This document shows, piece after piece, positions 21,854-31,570 of a DNA stretch of 64,000 nt. Each line of letters begins with the position of its first letter. Within the stretch, counting starts at the first letter, position 1. Both the position numbers and the translations under genes were made by a program. This DNA is from Clytia hemisphaerica (Eukaryota; Cnidaria; Hydrozoa; Leptothecata; Clytiidae): positions 329,086 to 393,085 of the forward strand of contig CACVBU010000918.1 of the NCBI GenBank assembly GCA_902728285.1. The letters are read 5' to 3'. The notes beneath the pieces are model-generated. The model was given only the letters and a program-made list of their open reading frames with translations. It ran no database searches and was not told where the DNA came from.

Positions 21854-22031
21854 GTATGTTAAAATGTGATTTGAGTGAATGCAATAGCGAGGATGATTTA
21901 GAATTTTGAATTGTATTTAAAGACGTACGAATCATAATTATCACTTAATGATGCGCATGCATAATTAATTTTCCGTGCGAAATTGTTGAGAACCTGCTTT
22001 TCCAGCTTTTTTCAATCGCTGGAAACATCGT
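21854..22031 (-). repeat. Split direct repeat A1, left end of the YR retrotransposon
   Basis: 178 bp identical by eye to A2 at 16669-16846. It defines the 5' end of the element at 22031. The sequence beyond (ATATCTTGACAAAATTG) is unrelated and is presumably host intron. Confidence 0.9.
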
Positions 22032-22334
22032 ATATCTTGACAAAATTGCAAAATAGAAAATAAAATAAAAAGACACAGAAAGCTCGAATTTATGGATAAA
22101 ATGAAAAAATTGAATTGAACATAAAATTCTAAATACCTTGGAAAAACTACCAAAATTTTGAAAATTTGGCAGTCTGTAAAGCAATGAAAATAAAAATGTA
22201 CTACCAAAATCGATTTTATTTTTATTTCGATTTTTGGAATTTCAGGCTCATAAAAACTTTGTGCTATTAAACAACAAAATTAATATTGGTTTGTATGTTT
22301 GATGAACAAAATGTAATGAATTTACTAACAGGGT

Positions 22335-23101
22335 CAGTGGCGTTGTGGCAGGGGGGGGCCGGGGGGCCATGGCCCCCCCAGCGGAGCTTTTTTGAAAGGG
22401 CGCCGAAGAGCAAGGGGCGCCAAAAGAGAATTTTAAAAATCATACTTTATGCGCCTTAAATTGCGCCCAGGACCAATTTTTCTGAGATAATTTTAAAATA
22501 CTTGCAATTTTTTTCGCTCGCTTCGCTCGCAATACAGTTAATTGGTAACTTCTATGCAATCTAGGGATCTAGCTACTTTACAAGTTTTTTTTGTACAATA
22601 TAGCATTATTAAATGAAAATCTAACTGCGCCCCGAAACCAATATGCTGACAACAATATTGAAATCATAAAACATCAATTTTTTCGCTCGCTTCGCTCGCA
22701 TTACACCTTGTTTCTTCAACTTTCTTTTCTATCTAGCAAGTGTCAAAATTTGTGTATTTTTATTTAGTGATACCCTAATCTTGGCAGTCGATTTTTCTAG
22801 TCGGGCCCCAACCATGTTGGGGGCCTGTTTTTCCCTTTTCCATTCATCAAAGATAAATCTACTATTCTCCACTAAATATTTCCTTCCTCGTTATGCCTAC
22901 ACAAATGAATTAGTAAAAGTTTAGAAAATGGTGGGTGGGGACATAAACTAGATTCTACTTCTGGCTGAACTTTGCTTTTTGATAATTTTTTATGACGCTG
23001 AGTCCAGTGAAGTAGACACCACTTTGGAAAATTGGGGGAGGGGGCGCCATTTAAAAAGAATTGACTTTGGCCCCTCCAGAAAAATTTTCCCACAACGCCA
23101 C
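22335..23101. mobile_element. Non-autonomous hAT element with 8-bp target duplication
   Basis: The termini CAGTGGCGTTGTGG and CCACAACGCCACTG are perfect inverted repeats. AACAGGGT stands outside both ends (22327-22334, 23102-23109). An 8-bp duplication with CAGTGGCGT ends is characteristic of hAT transposons. The 767-bp interior contains G/C runs and two TTCGCTCGCTTCGCTCGC palindromes but no transposase. Confidence 0.92.
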
Positions 23102-23138
23102 TGAACAGGGTAATCCAAAAATATTATGAAAAGAAAAA

Positions 23139-26100
23139 TCAATGAAAAGTTTTCACGTTAACTTTATAATTCGGTATTCCTTTGCCGGTAGTGCAAAGAT
23201 ATCTCATGGATTTCGGTTTCGCCACTCCTTTACACGGGCGCGTATTCATCAGCTTCGCCTGTTTACGCCCATAAAAAAGAATGGTTACTTCAAAAGTTTG
23301 ATTATGTGAATAATTAATCACTTCAAATGTGGTTGAAACTGGAGTCTTGCGTTCAAATACACTCCTTTGTATTAAGTCTAGCGGATGTATTTCTCTTTCA
23401 TTTCCTTTAGTTTTGTTGATATCAATCATGATTTTTGATATCATCTCTTTATGATTGAATTGGATTTTGAATTCTTTGGCAGTTCTCAATTTAGCAAGAT
23501 CATATGGCTTAGGTGCGATGCTCTTCACATTCAGAGATTTTAGCGTGAGGTTAGAGTTGGTCAGAACCGAAGATATATTAATCGATTTTTCAAACCCATT
23601 GCTAGAGTCGAGGAAAAGTTTATCGCTAGTGTTCGATAGTTTCTTGGAAGAAGCACTGTTTTCCCCTGTTATTGAGAGGGATGATTTATGAGATTTCAAA
23701 TCTACTGACTCAAGCGAAGGAGTTATGGTCAATAGTAAAGAAGATTTGGATGTCCTTTCAATCAAATCACAAACACACAAATGAAGATCCTTTTCACTTG
23801 TATCACTACATTTGGCATAACCTCCATATTTCGATATTCGGTTAGAAGTTAAAAATCGTGTATGAAACGAATTCAAGCCTTTATGAATATCGTATTGGAC
23901 TTGAACTGAAAATTTTTCTTCTTTATTCGTGGATCCGAGCCCTGGATTTGTTACAATATCCATAGTCAGTTGGATAATCGTATCGTGTTTCCTGGTATTA
24001 AGATTCTCAAAACTTGTAGGTAGTAACCATTTACAATGGCCTCTTGGTGACGCGCTAGAAATCATGTTATTAAGATAACCGACTGCAAATTCGGCAAATT
24101 TCCAGTCACCAGATGTGTTAGTCATTGGAGAATCCCAGCCCTGGCAAACACAATAATTAGGGGTGTTTAGTTCGATGTCATCACATGTTCGATTAGGTGA
24201 AATCTCTTCAAATAGCCCTTTGTGTGGATGTGAGGAGTTGGCAATATGTTTGATGGTATGATGAATATCCATAATACTCGTTAAACGGAGACGGTTCTGA
24301 CGTAATGTGTCAAGGGATTTCGGGCCCAGTCTCTCTACTACATTTTCCGGCAGGATGGCAAAGAAGTGTGGATGGTGCTGTTCATATCTGGCATCTAATT
24401 CTGAATAGATATAAGGCGTGTATGAGTTCCCATGATCGGCAAAAAAGAAAGTGATTGTGTTTTTCATTCGACTCATTACCGAGAAAAATTCGGCAACGCT
24501 TTGGTCGATGCCTTGAATGCGCCGACCGATTTGATCATGAGGAATACTTAACATGGTAAAACTGAACAAACTATGCGTGGTTTTCTTCAATTTTGACGTA
24601 ATGTGCTGTAGGAAATACGTATTGAGATTGATGCCATTGTAGCATATCTGAGGCAACGAACGCATGTTGAAGGTATGCATTTGTTTGGATTTATAAAAAT
24701 GAATAATCTTGCATGATGCCATAGTGATACCTTAAAAGAATAAACAAAAAATATTTTCATTTTATATCTAAGCTGCTATAATACGTTATGGGGAGAAACT
24801 TCAACGGGAATATAGTTTGGTGGGCAAAAAAGTTTTTACAGAGGGAATACAATGTTGCAGATGGCTTGAAAAATTAAAGTTGACGGGAAATCAATTTCGC
24901 GTGAACCTAATTTGGAAAATTTTGGCCGTATTCACCTAGCCCACCGAATTTTCTATCCACCAAGCTTTCTTCTCTTAAGGTACATGGTTCAGTCGTAGGG
25001 TGTTTATCGATCTTAGCTGCCGTCCAGGGAATCAAGGTTCTGACACCCTCCCTCCCTTGAAAAAACAGGGGTTTGAGAAGAAGAGGGGGCTTGTGGAAAT
25101 TTCAAATAAAAGGGGGTTGGTTGGGCAAAAAGAGGGGGTATATTTGTAAATGATAATGAGATGTGTGAAGTGCTTCATACCTAAATCGTCAATTTGAAGA
25201 TTCTTCAATTTCTTTGAGAGCTTTTTCCACGTTTTTCCGCCATTCAACATTTCGTTTAACCCATAAAAACCTTTGTAACACATGTCTTCTTGGTAGAGAT
25301 TCTTATATCCAGAGCTCCTCATAAAATTGAAAAGTTTATTCATGTTTGGGAGTGTGTTCGATTTCTGTTTACCGCTCATCGTCTCCGGTAAGACACGCCC
25401 TTCAAAGAACGGGAAGGTATTCAAGTGTGTGTGCCCGTGAACTGCTTGCATCAGTTCAAAATCTATGACCTCAGCTTTGGTTGATTCGTTCGTATTGATT
25501 TCCCTGATTTGATTTATGGTCTTTGGTAAAGAAAGAAAGAAATGGCGACGAGATACTGAATCCAACCATATAACATTGATGTTGGTTTTGTTCTTGGTTT
25601 GTGGCGAATTTTTATCGTTTCTGTTCGCCTTTGGTTCTTTGAAGTGTGTTGCATCGAAATGTAAAAGCTGCAATTGGTTTGTTCCCTGGCAAACCAAAAA
25701 CATGAAATCATCAGCAAACTTTGAAGATCGTTTGGCGAATTTTAGAACAGCTCTTTCAAGAGATTCTGAATCGTTGTAACCAGGTTTAATGGTGTAATGC
25801 CAGCCTGTGCGATTGGTATCAAACAACTGTATGTAAATTGATCCGTTGAACTTTGCCCCACAAGCTTTATGATTGCATTTGAATGTGGTTGATTGTTCCT
25901 GGAAAGTACAGATGTTCAATGTTGGTTCACCCTCACCTTTTCCACATTTGTAAGTGTGATAATCATAATGATACTTCGATTTGACGTAATTACAAGCGGA
26001 TTCAGTCAACGTATTGGGTTTACATGTTATATCTTGTCGGTTACTACCTTCTGATTTCATTTTTGCAGGTAGTGTAGGGTGAGGACAGCGATCTACGACT

Positions 26101-26405
26101 ATCTTCTTTGCTTTTTGCTTCTTCTTCATTTGGGCTTTTAACAGGTTCAAGTAAGACCTAGGAACTTTCTTGTAAACGAGTTTCACTTTGACTGATTTCA
26201 ATTGTCTGGTCAAAGATTGCCACGTTTCTAGATTAACAAAAGCTGTCATAGACAACCAATAAAGAAATGTCAACAATATAAACACCACTATAATTGGTCT
26301 CCTTTTTCGCTTCATTGCTTCTAGTGTCTCCTTTCGAAGTTGGAAGAATTTTGTTTTAGTAGAAGAACTACCATGTCCTATAGCCATTTCACTTCCTTGA
26401 TGCAT
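23139..26405 (-). CDS. DUF229-family membrane protein (alkaline phosphatase/sulfatase fold), two exons
   Basis: Exon 1 is 26405-25181 and exon 2 is 24730-23139. The junction is TTTAG|GTATGA and TTTTAAG|GTATC, phase 1, giving 938 codons. MHQGSEMAIG is followed by basic residues and a membrane segment (PIIVVFILLTFLYWLSM, about residues 38-54), so it is a type II membrane protein with a luminal or extracellular domain. A cysteine-containing stretch (ACNYVKSKYHYDYHTYKCG) leads to the DUF229 core: NVIWLDSVSRRHFF, FPFFEGRVLPETM, YQEDMCYKGFYG, then TITFFFADHGNSYTP with the DHG metal-site motif, and HHPHFFAILPENV. The C-terminal 350 residues form a less conserved extension. The substrate is unknown. 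Confidence 0.88.
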
Positions 26406-26732
26406 TTTTCTTCTTGTGTTGTTAAGGTGTTGCGGTTTATAAAACTATAGATCAAGTTTTTTTTATCATTCACTAACTTAGTGTAACATTGAGTTACAAC
26501 TATTTAGAATATTTCATCAATACAACAAAGTTATCAGAAAAAAAAATCTGTATCTATCAATTCAACATTCAGTGTTTTGATTATGTGACTCTTCAATGCC
26601 TACTTGGTTTCATCTAGAATTATGAATTTAATGTCTAAACTCTAAGCTTCATACACAATAAGATAAAAAATTTATGTTCATAAATAAAAATGTATCTCTA
26701 CCAACTCGATTCCATAAAAAAGGAGCACCCGT

Positions 26733-27722
26733 AGGGGGGGGGGTACTAGGGTTGCGAGCTGACAGGGGGTGCCACCCGACTTTCGAACTTTGGACCCTTA
26801 CCGGGACTAAAAAGGAGAAAACAAAGGAAAATTTTGGGAATTTTACAACCCTTAGCGGGACAAATTTGACCAATTTTGACCAAATTTCGATCTTTAAAAA
26901 ACTTCTGTCATTCTTTTGTTTGTAATTCGAATTTCGAAGCTCGTTTACCAAAGGGAAATTCCCTTTCGTTAAAAGGGAAAGTTGTGAGTTGTTATGAAAC
27001 GAGAATGAATGAAAGAGAATCAAAGTTTAGGGATGCACTGACATTTTTTGTTATTCTATTATTTGTTTTTTCCCAGGGGGGGTATATGTTTGCGAGGTAA
27101 CGGGTATATCCGAACAAAAAATCGATCGAAAATTAGAGAGACTTCTCCCAAAAATCTTTGTCGACATTTTCACTCAATCTTGCTTTGGTCCAAATTTTTG
27201 AAAATCACGAGACCCTTTGAGTGGGAAATTTTGATTTTCGTGAGCTTTCGACCCAGATCATGAGCGGCACTTAAAAAGGAGGAAAATCGAAAAATTTTAT
27301 GACCCTTCTTGAGACTGATTTGACCAAATTTCAATATTTTTAGGGGAAAAATTAACATTTTCCTTTTTTTAGACCCTTAACTCTTTCAGTACTGCCCAGC
27401 CAAATTTCGTTCATATTTGGACGATACTTTCGGCTGCCGGTAATTTTTTTTGAGGACCTAAATCAAAAAAGTGGCCCTTGAAAAGAGCTTTCCAACGAAC
27501 CCAAACATGACCTAGTTTGCATCAGCCAAAGCCGAGAAAATTGCATTTTGAAGTTGACTGATTGTCACTTTGAAAAAAACTTGAAATTTACGTTTCCCAC
27601 AGTACTGAAGGAGTTAATGGTACTAAGATTTAATTTCCAGATTTGTCCAAAAAGCCATGTACAAAGGGCGTCACATATACCCGTACCTTTCACTTGCCTA
27701 AGTTTATCCCCCCCCCCCCCGG
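26733..27722. repeat. Mosaic of G-rich-ended dispersed repeats
   Basis: Begins GGGGGTACTAGGGTTG, matching the terminal repeat of the 7380-7662 element, and holds GACCCTTACCGGGACTAAA. It ends in a C-run (27708-27720) after CCCGTACCTTTCACTTGCC. A TTAA-flanked MITE is inserted at 27381-27613. Several short frames across it are repeat-derived. Confidence 0.5.
27381..27613. mobile_element. TTAA-flanked MITE (piggyBac-type target)
   Basis: TTAA at 27377-27380 and 27614-27617. The inner ends CTCTTTCAGTACTG and CAGTACTGAAGGAG are inverted repeats with one mismatch. About 233 bp with no ORF. Confidence 0.8.
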
Positions 27723-27800
27723 ATTAAAAGAAGAGATCAGACAGAAATTTCAAAGTGCTAAAACTTTCGGCTGATTTGAAGTCAACTTAAAACTCCTTAC

Positions 27801-29457
27801 CGATAAAGTTTTTGATATCTTGCTCAATATACTCGATCAGTGCTTCTAACAGGTAATTAAAACATGTGTTGGTTAGCGTAAAATGCTGACTCAGCTCTTC
27901 TGTTTTACTCATCCACTTGTCGCAAATCTGAAAAGCAAAAAGATTTTTAAGAAATTGATTATTTACTGAATGAAAATGATTTTACAGCGACCGTAGTGCA
28001 GTGGTAGAGCATCCAACTAAGGTGCGCGAGGTCGTGAGTTCAACTCGGATCATACCAAAAATTTCCAAAATGGTACTTGATGCCTCTCTGCTTGGTGCTC
28101 AGCAATGGAGAGAAGGATCCAGGGTAAGTGGAGCAATCCAGAGAGAAAGAGTGGCACCCTCCCCTACCTTCGGGTGGATAGCTATCGAAAGAGGAGCCTT
28201 CGGGTCGCCTCCGACTGCGGTCGCAAGATTTACTTACTACTACTTAGAGCGGCGTCCCCATAACTTGAATTGTGTTACTTCGGTTGAAACTTTAAAACTC
28301 GAACCTCCCTTTCCCATGCTTAATTTCGTATTTAGAGATTCAGGGGGAAAACTTTATCTGAAGAACCTGGAGACACTCAGTCTGGAATAGATCTTTACTT
28401 TCTAGATCAAATTTCCGCATTTGAGGATAGCAGAGATATGAATAAGTCCAAAACACTAAAATTGACTATTTATTTGACAGGCTAACCTCACGCTTATGAT
28501 TTTTCATGGATGTCAACAGCAACATTTTACGTTCATGTTCTTGACTGACTTGAGAGAATTCGTCTCCTTTACTGCTGTGCGACGATTGGCTCAAGAAGAA
28601 CGTGCTGTTTAAAGATTATGTCGACCCTGAGGAAGGACTGTCCATTGTTTTCACTCGCCGCAATGGTTCACTGTTGGTAGTTTCAAAGAAAAAAAAATAA
28701 ACGTTACATCATTTAAGGCTAATCCAGAAAAAAATTGTACCCCCTATGTTGAGGAGATCTTTTTTTAAAAAGGTGATTTTCTTCCATCTCAACTCCTCAA
28801 CATAGGGGGCACAGACTATTTCTGGAATAGCCCATTATGGCTAATCATCGAACGTAATGTAGAGATAGAGTATCATCTAGCTACGGTGCGCAAGGTTGCG
28901 GGTTCGATCCTCAGTCGGGTCATACAAAGAGTCCCAAAATCGTACTTAAAATGCCTCTCTGCTTGAGAAGGGTCGTAGGAGAAGGAGTGGCACACTCCCT
29001 ACCTTCGGGAAGATAGCTATCAACAGAGGAGCCTTCAGGTGTCTTACTTACTTAATCCTCGAAAAATACGTTTTGGGCTAGCCTGAAAGTAACCCAACCC
29101 AACCACTTAATACATTCGATGGCGCGATAGAAGCGAGTTTATGTATTTACACTTTTGAGCACGGTGGAGTAACGGAACAATTTGGAAAATCCCGCATTTT
29201 TTGAGCCGCAAAATTATGAACTTGCTAGAGTGACCTAGAAGTGTCAGAATATTGGCTTTTCTTTAGAAATTGCACTTATATTTTGTGAACATCCTTCCAG
29301 ATTTTGATGTTTTTTTTTATCAAACGCCACATACAGTGAAAATACATGGGACATGTTGAAGTCTGTCTGTACAAACCTGTTAATTCTCGAAGCGTGAGGT
29401 TTCGAAGGTGGCGTCGGCGGAAGTTTCTTCATGAAAATATCCGTCGGTTTGGCAAGT
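27801..29457 (-). CDS. Three exons of an unrecognised cellular gene (Pro/Ser-rich, then helical)
   Basis: Exons are 29457-29377, 28604-28487 and 27927-27801. Junctions: TTTTCAACCAG|A, AACAG|GTTTGT, TTTAAACAG|C, GAG|GTTAGC, TTTTCAG|ATT and ATCG|GTAAGG. Phases 2, 0 and 1 agree across all three. The product reads LAKPTDIFMKKLPPTPPSKP, HASRINSTFFLSQSSHSS, EFSQVSQEHERKMLLLTSM, KNHKREICDKWMSKTEEL, CFNYLLEALIEYIEQDIKNF. Upstream exons are not found. It may be the 5' part of the gene ending at 14876, with the DUF229 gene and the YR retrotransposon inside its intron, but the phase-1 end does not fit the phase-0 exon at 15923, so at least one exon would be missing. Family not recognised. Confidence 0.5.
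27987..28248 (+). mobile_element. tRNA-derived SINE, copy 1
   Basis: The head contains an A-box-like TAGTGCAGTGGTAGAGC and a B-box-like GAGTTCAACTC with tRNA spacing. The body includes GATGCCTCTCTGCTTGG, GAGTGGCACCCTCCC, CTACCTTCGGGTGGATAGC and GAGGAGCCTTCGGGT. The tail is TTACTTACTACTACTTA. A shorter relative lies at 28860-29054 in the same orientation. The overlapping 129-codon frame is an artefact. Confidence 0.8.
28717..28832. mobile_element. Small inverted-repeat MITE
   Basis: GGCTAATCCAGAAA and TTTCTGGAATAGCC are inverted ends with one mismatch. An inner pair, CCCCCTATGTTGAGGA and TCCTCAACATAGGGGG, extends the hairpin. 116 bp, non-coding. Confidence 0.7.
28860..29054 (+). mobile_element. 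tRNA-derived SINE, copy 2
   Basis: Shares the B-box (GCGGGTTCGATCCTC) and the body phrases AATGCCTCTCTGCTTG, GAGTGGCACACTCCC, CTACCTTCGGGAAGATAGC, GAGGAGCCTTCAGGT, and a CTTACTTACTTA tail with copy 1. The A-box is poorly kept and part of the body is deleted. Confidence 0.75.
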
Positions 29458-29891
29458 CTGGTTGAAAAGAGAATAAAATAAAATTTCACTACAGATCTTA
29501 CGGAATTGAAATTCTCCTGCTTGTTCAATAAAATGAAAGAGAAATGTTTGATCGACAACTTTAAAACTACAAGTATCCAAATTTTTGATTCATGCAAAGT
29601 TTGCAGAAAATTCTGTATTTGTAAGTAAAAAATCTAATAGTGTAATCCATGCTTTAAAAAAGATCCAGATTGTGTAAACCGAGACCATTTAAAAAAAGTG
29701 AAATCTAAACATCCCTACTTAATTTAAATGGCGAGTTTAAAGTATTTTCACTTTTAAGGTCGGCAGAGTGACTGAAGCGATTTGGAAAAACTTGAAGTCT
29801 TGAGTTTTGACCCGACCGTCGCCCTTAGTCAATCAGGATCTGAATAAATCAAATGATGACCGTCTCCATCGCAGAAAAACACTCATACATA

Positions 29892-30116
29892 CACGTTTAC
29901 TATTTTATAAGAAGAAAATATATAAGAACACAAGGCATCGATGGTTAAGATAAGAACATTTTTAGGCTTTGATTGTTCTAAAACACCTGATAGGAAAATG
30001 GACAAAAATACTCGGAAAGTAAGAACATGTTAAGAACATTTTCAGGCTTAAAACTGAAAAAAATATCAACATCCGAAGGCTTCAAAATTTTTGGATGTTT
30101 TAAAAAAAACCACATG
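29892..30116. mobile_element. Diverged copy of the CACG-ended TA MITE
   Basis: Starts CACGTTTACTATTTTATAAG beside TA and ends CCACATG before TA. It keeps the family phrases TATATAAGAACA, AAGAACATTTTCAGGCTT and ACATCCGAAGGCTTC. Confidence 0.65.
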
Positions 30117-30619
30117 TAGACTCCCTATCATTGATTTAAGTGCTGAAATGAGCTTTCTAGTGAACCAGCTAAAACCTTCACTAAGTTAGACCTTTAGATT
30201 CATTCCGACATTTCTCTGGTACTTTCGCTGGGTGATGAAGAGTGCAGCTATGGAAAACCCAACTAGATAATGATAACCTCCAAAGTTGAGGAAATATCAT
30301 ATTTCATATTTCATGATATTTCCAAATCTGAAATTCATTGAAAATATGATGTTGGCCCCCTTCCTTTAAACGCTCTCTCGAATAAACGCCCCTGCCTAGA
30401 GGAAAAATTTCAATAAACTCCCTTCAAATAAACTCCCGCTTTTAATAAACGCCTTCCCACTAGGAGAGGTGTTTATTTGAAACTAGTAGCTGTAAGAGGG
30501 AATCATCCGATGAAAACTTAAATATGGGGTAATAATTGTATTCTTTCAGTATTCAAAATAATTTTGACCCATTTTTACATTTCTAAAAATGAAATATTTG
30601 AACTGAAAGAAAACGAAAA

Positions 30620-30796
30620 AACGCCCCGGGTGTTTATAAACTTTTTTGGATTTTTAAGAGGGACGGTTATTCGAGGGGTCATCATATCCGATTCACTTTA
30701 TTAAAGTGACCTTGGTTAAAGAATATTTTGTTGATGACCCCTCGAATAACCGTCCCTCTTAAAAATCCAAAAAAGTTTATAAACACCCGGGGCGTT
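30620..30796. repeat. Perfect 65-bp inverted repeat around a 47-bp spacer
   Basis: The left arm 30620-30684 and right arm 30732-30796 are exact reverse complements by eye (arm ends AACGCCCCGGG and CCCGGGGCGTT, inner AGGGACGGTTATTCGAGGGG). Related AATAAACGCC phrases occur at 30382-30450 and 38505, so this is probably one member of a foldback element family. Confidence 0.85.
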
Positions 30797-31570
30797 TATT
30801 CGAAGTATCCTCCTTTATCGATGTGTTAATATCTAATATCAATGAGTTCTTTTCAAAGATCTCATAATGTTATCTATACTGTTGAAAATTTAAAGTTAAT
30901 TTTAACCATTTAAGTTGGTTGTGAAAAAACCCTGTAAAGACCGATGATAGATGGTCACAATTTCAGTACACCAATCATAATCAAACCTCTGAAAGCGCAT
31001 GAAAATTGACGATTTGAGGAAAATAGTCAATTTTATAACAAGAATCTTGTTATGCGTCGAGATGTAAAAAATGAATTTCACTTAATACAGCACCTATTCA
31101 AACACACTCGAGATATTTTGTTCTCATTCCCAGTCTTTTTAGTGTAACGTAAGCGAGATAGCTAATTCGTCTGATCTCTTGTCTTAACACAGCCCTCTAG
31201 AGCTTCAGCGTGGTATGCAGAAAACAATCACAATCTGATTTCAGGTTATTTCTGACTTAGTGATATTATAGTAGTTATTATAGCCCTCCTTGAGGCTAAA
31301 TCTCTTTGTTCATTACAAGTTCGATAGTTTGAAAATCTTGAGGGAGCCTAAAAAAGTGACATTATTGTGCGAAATATTGTTTCACTTTGCTGTCTTTGTT
31401 TGTATAATTACTTTAATGATACATGGATTAGAATGTCAGATAAAAATGTTACAAAACAATAAGTTTTCGAATTAAAAAGGCTTAAAAAATAAACATTGGT
31501 TAATACAATAAATGGGTTAAAAATTATTTCGTTTTCGTTAAAAAATTTTGTCAAATCAAGTACTGTCTAC

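Larger units (their letters stand above)
15928..22031 (-). mobile_element. Ngaro/PAT-type tyrosine-recombinase retrotransposon with split direct repeats
   Basis: Reading on the minus strand the order is A1 (22031-21854), gag (21262-20597), RT plus RNase H (about 20283-18542), a tandem-repeat spacer, tyrosine recombinase (17965-16964), B1 (16937-16846), A2 (16846-16669), about 650 bp of spacer, and B2 (16019-15928). A1 and A2 are 178 bp each and appear identical; B1 and B2 are 92 bp with about three differences. The A1-body-B1A2-B2 plan is the known arrangement of Ngaro, PAT and related DIRS-order elements, which integrate through a circular intermediate and leave no target duplication. Identical A repeats imply a recent insertion, yet gag and RT have frame breaks. 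A 567-bp DNA transposon is nested at 21272-21838. Confidence 0.9.

Noticed and set aside
22500..22710. TTCGCTCGCTTCGCTCGC palindromes as a regulatory site
   Set aside because: The same motif occurs in several dispersed repeats (5281, 8353); more likely a transposon component.
28001..28390. Plus-strand 129-codon ORF
   Set aside because: It lies across the tRNA-derived SINE and has no protein-like motif.
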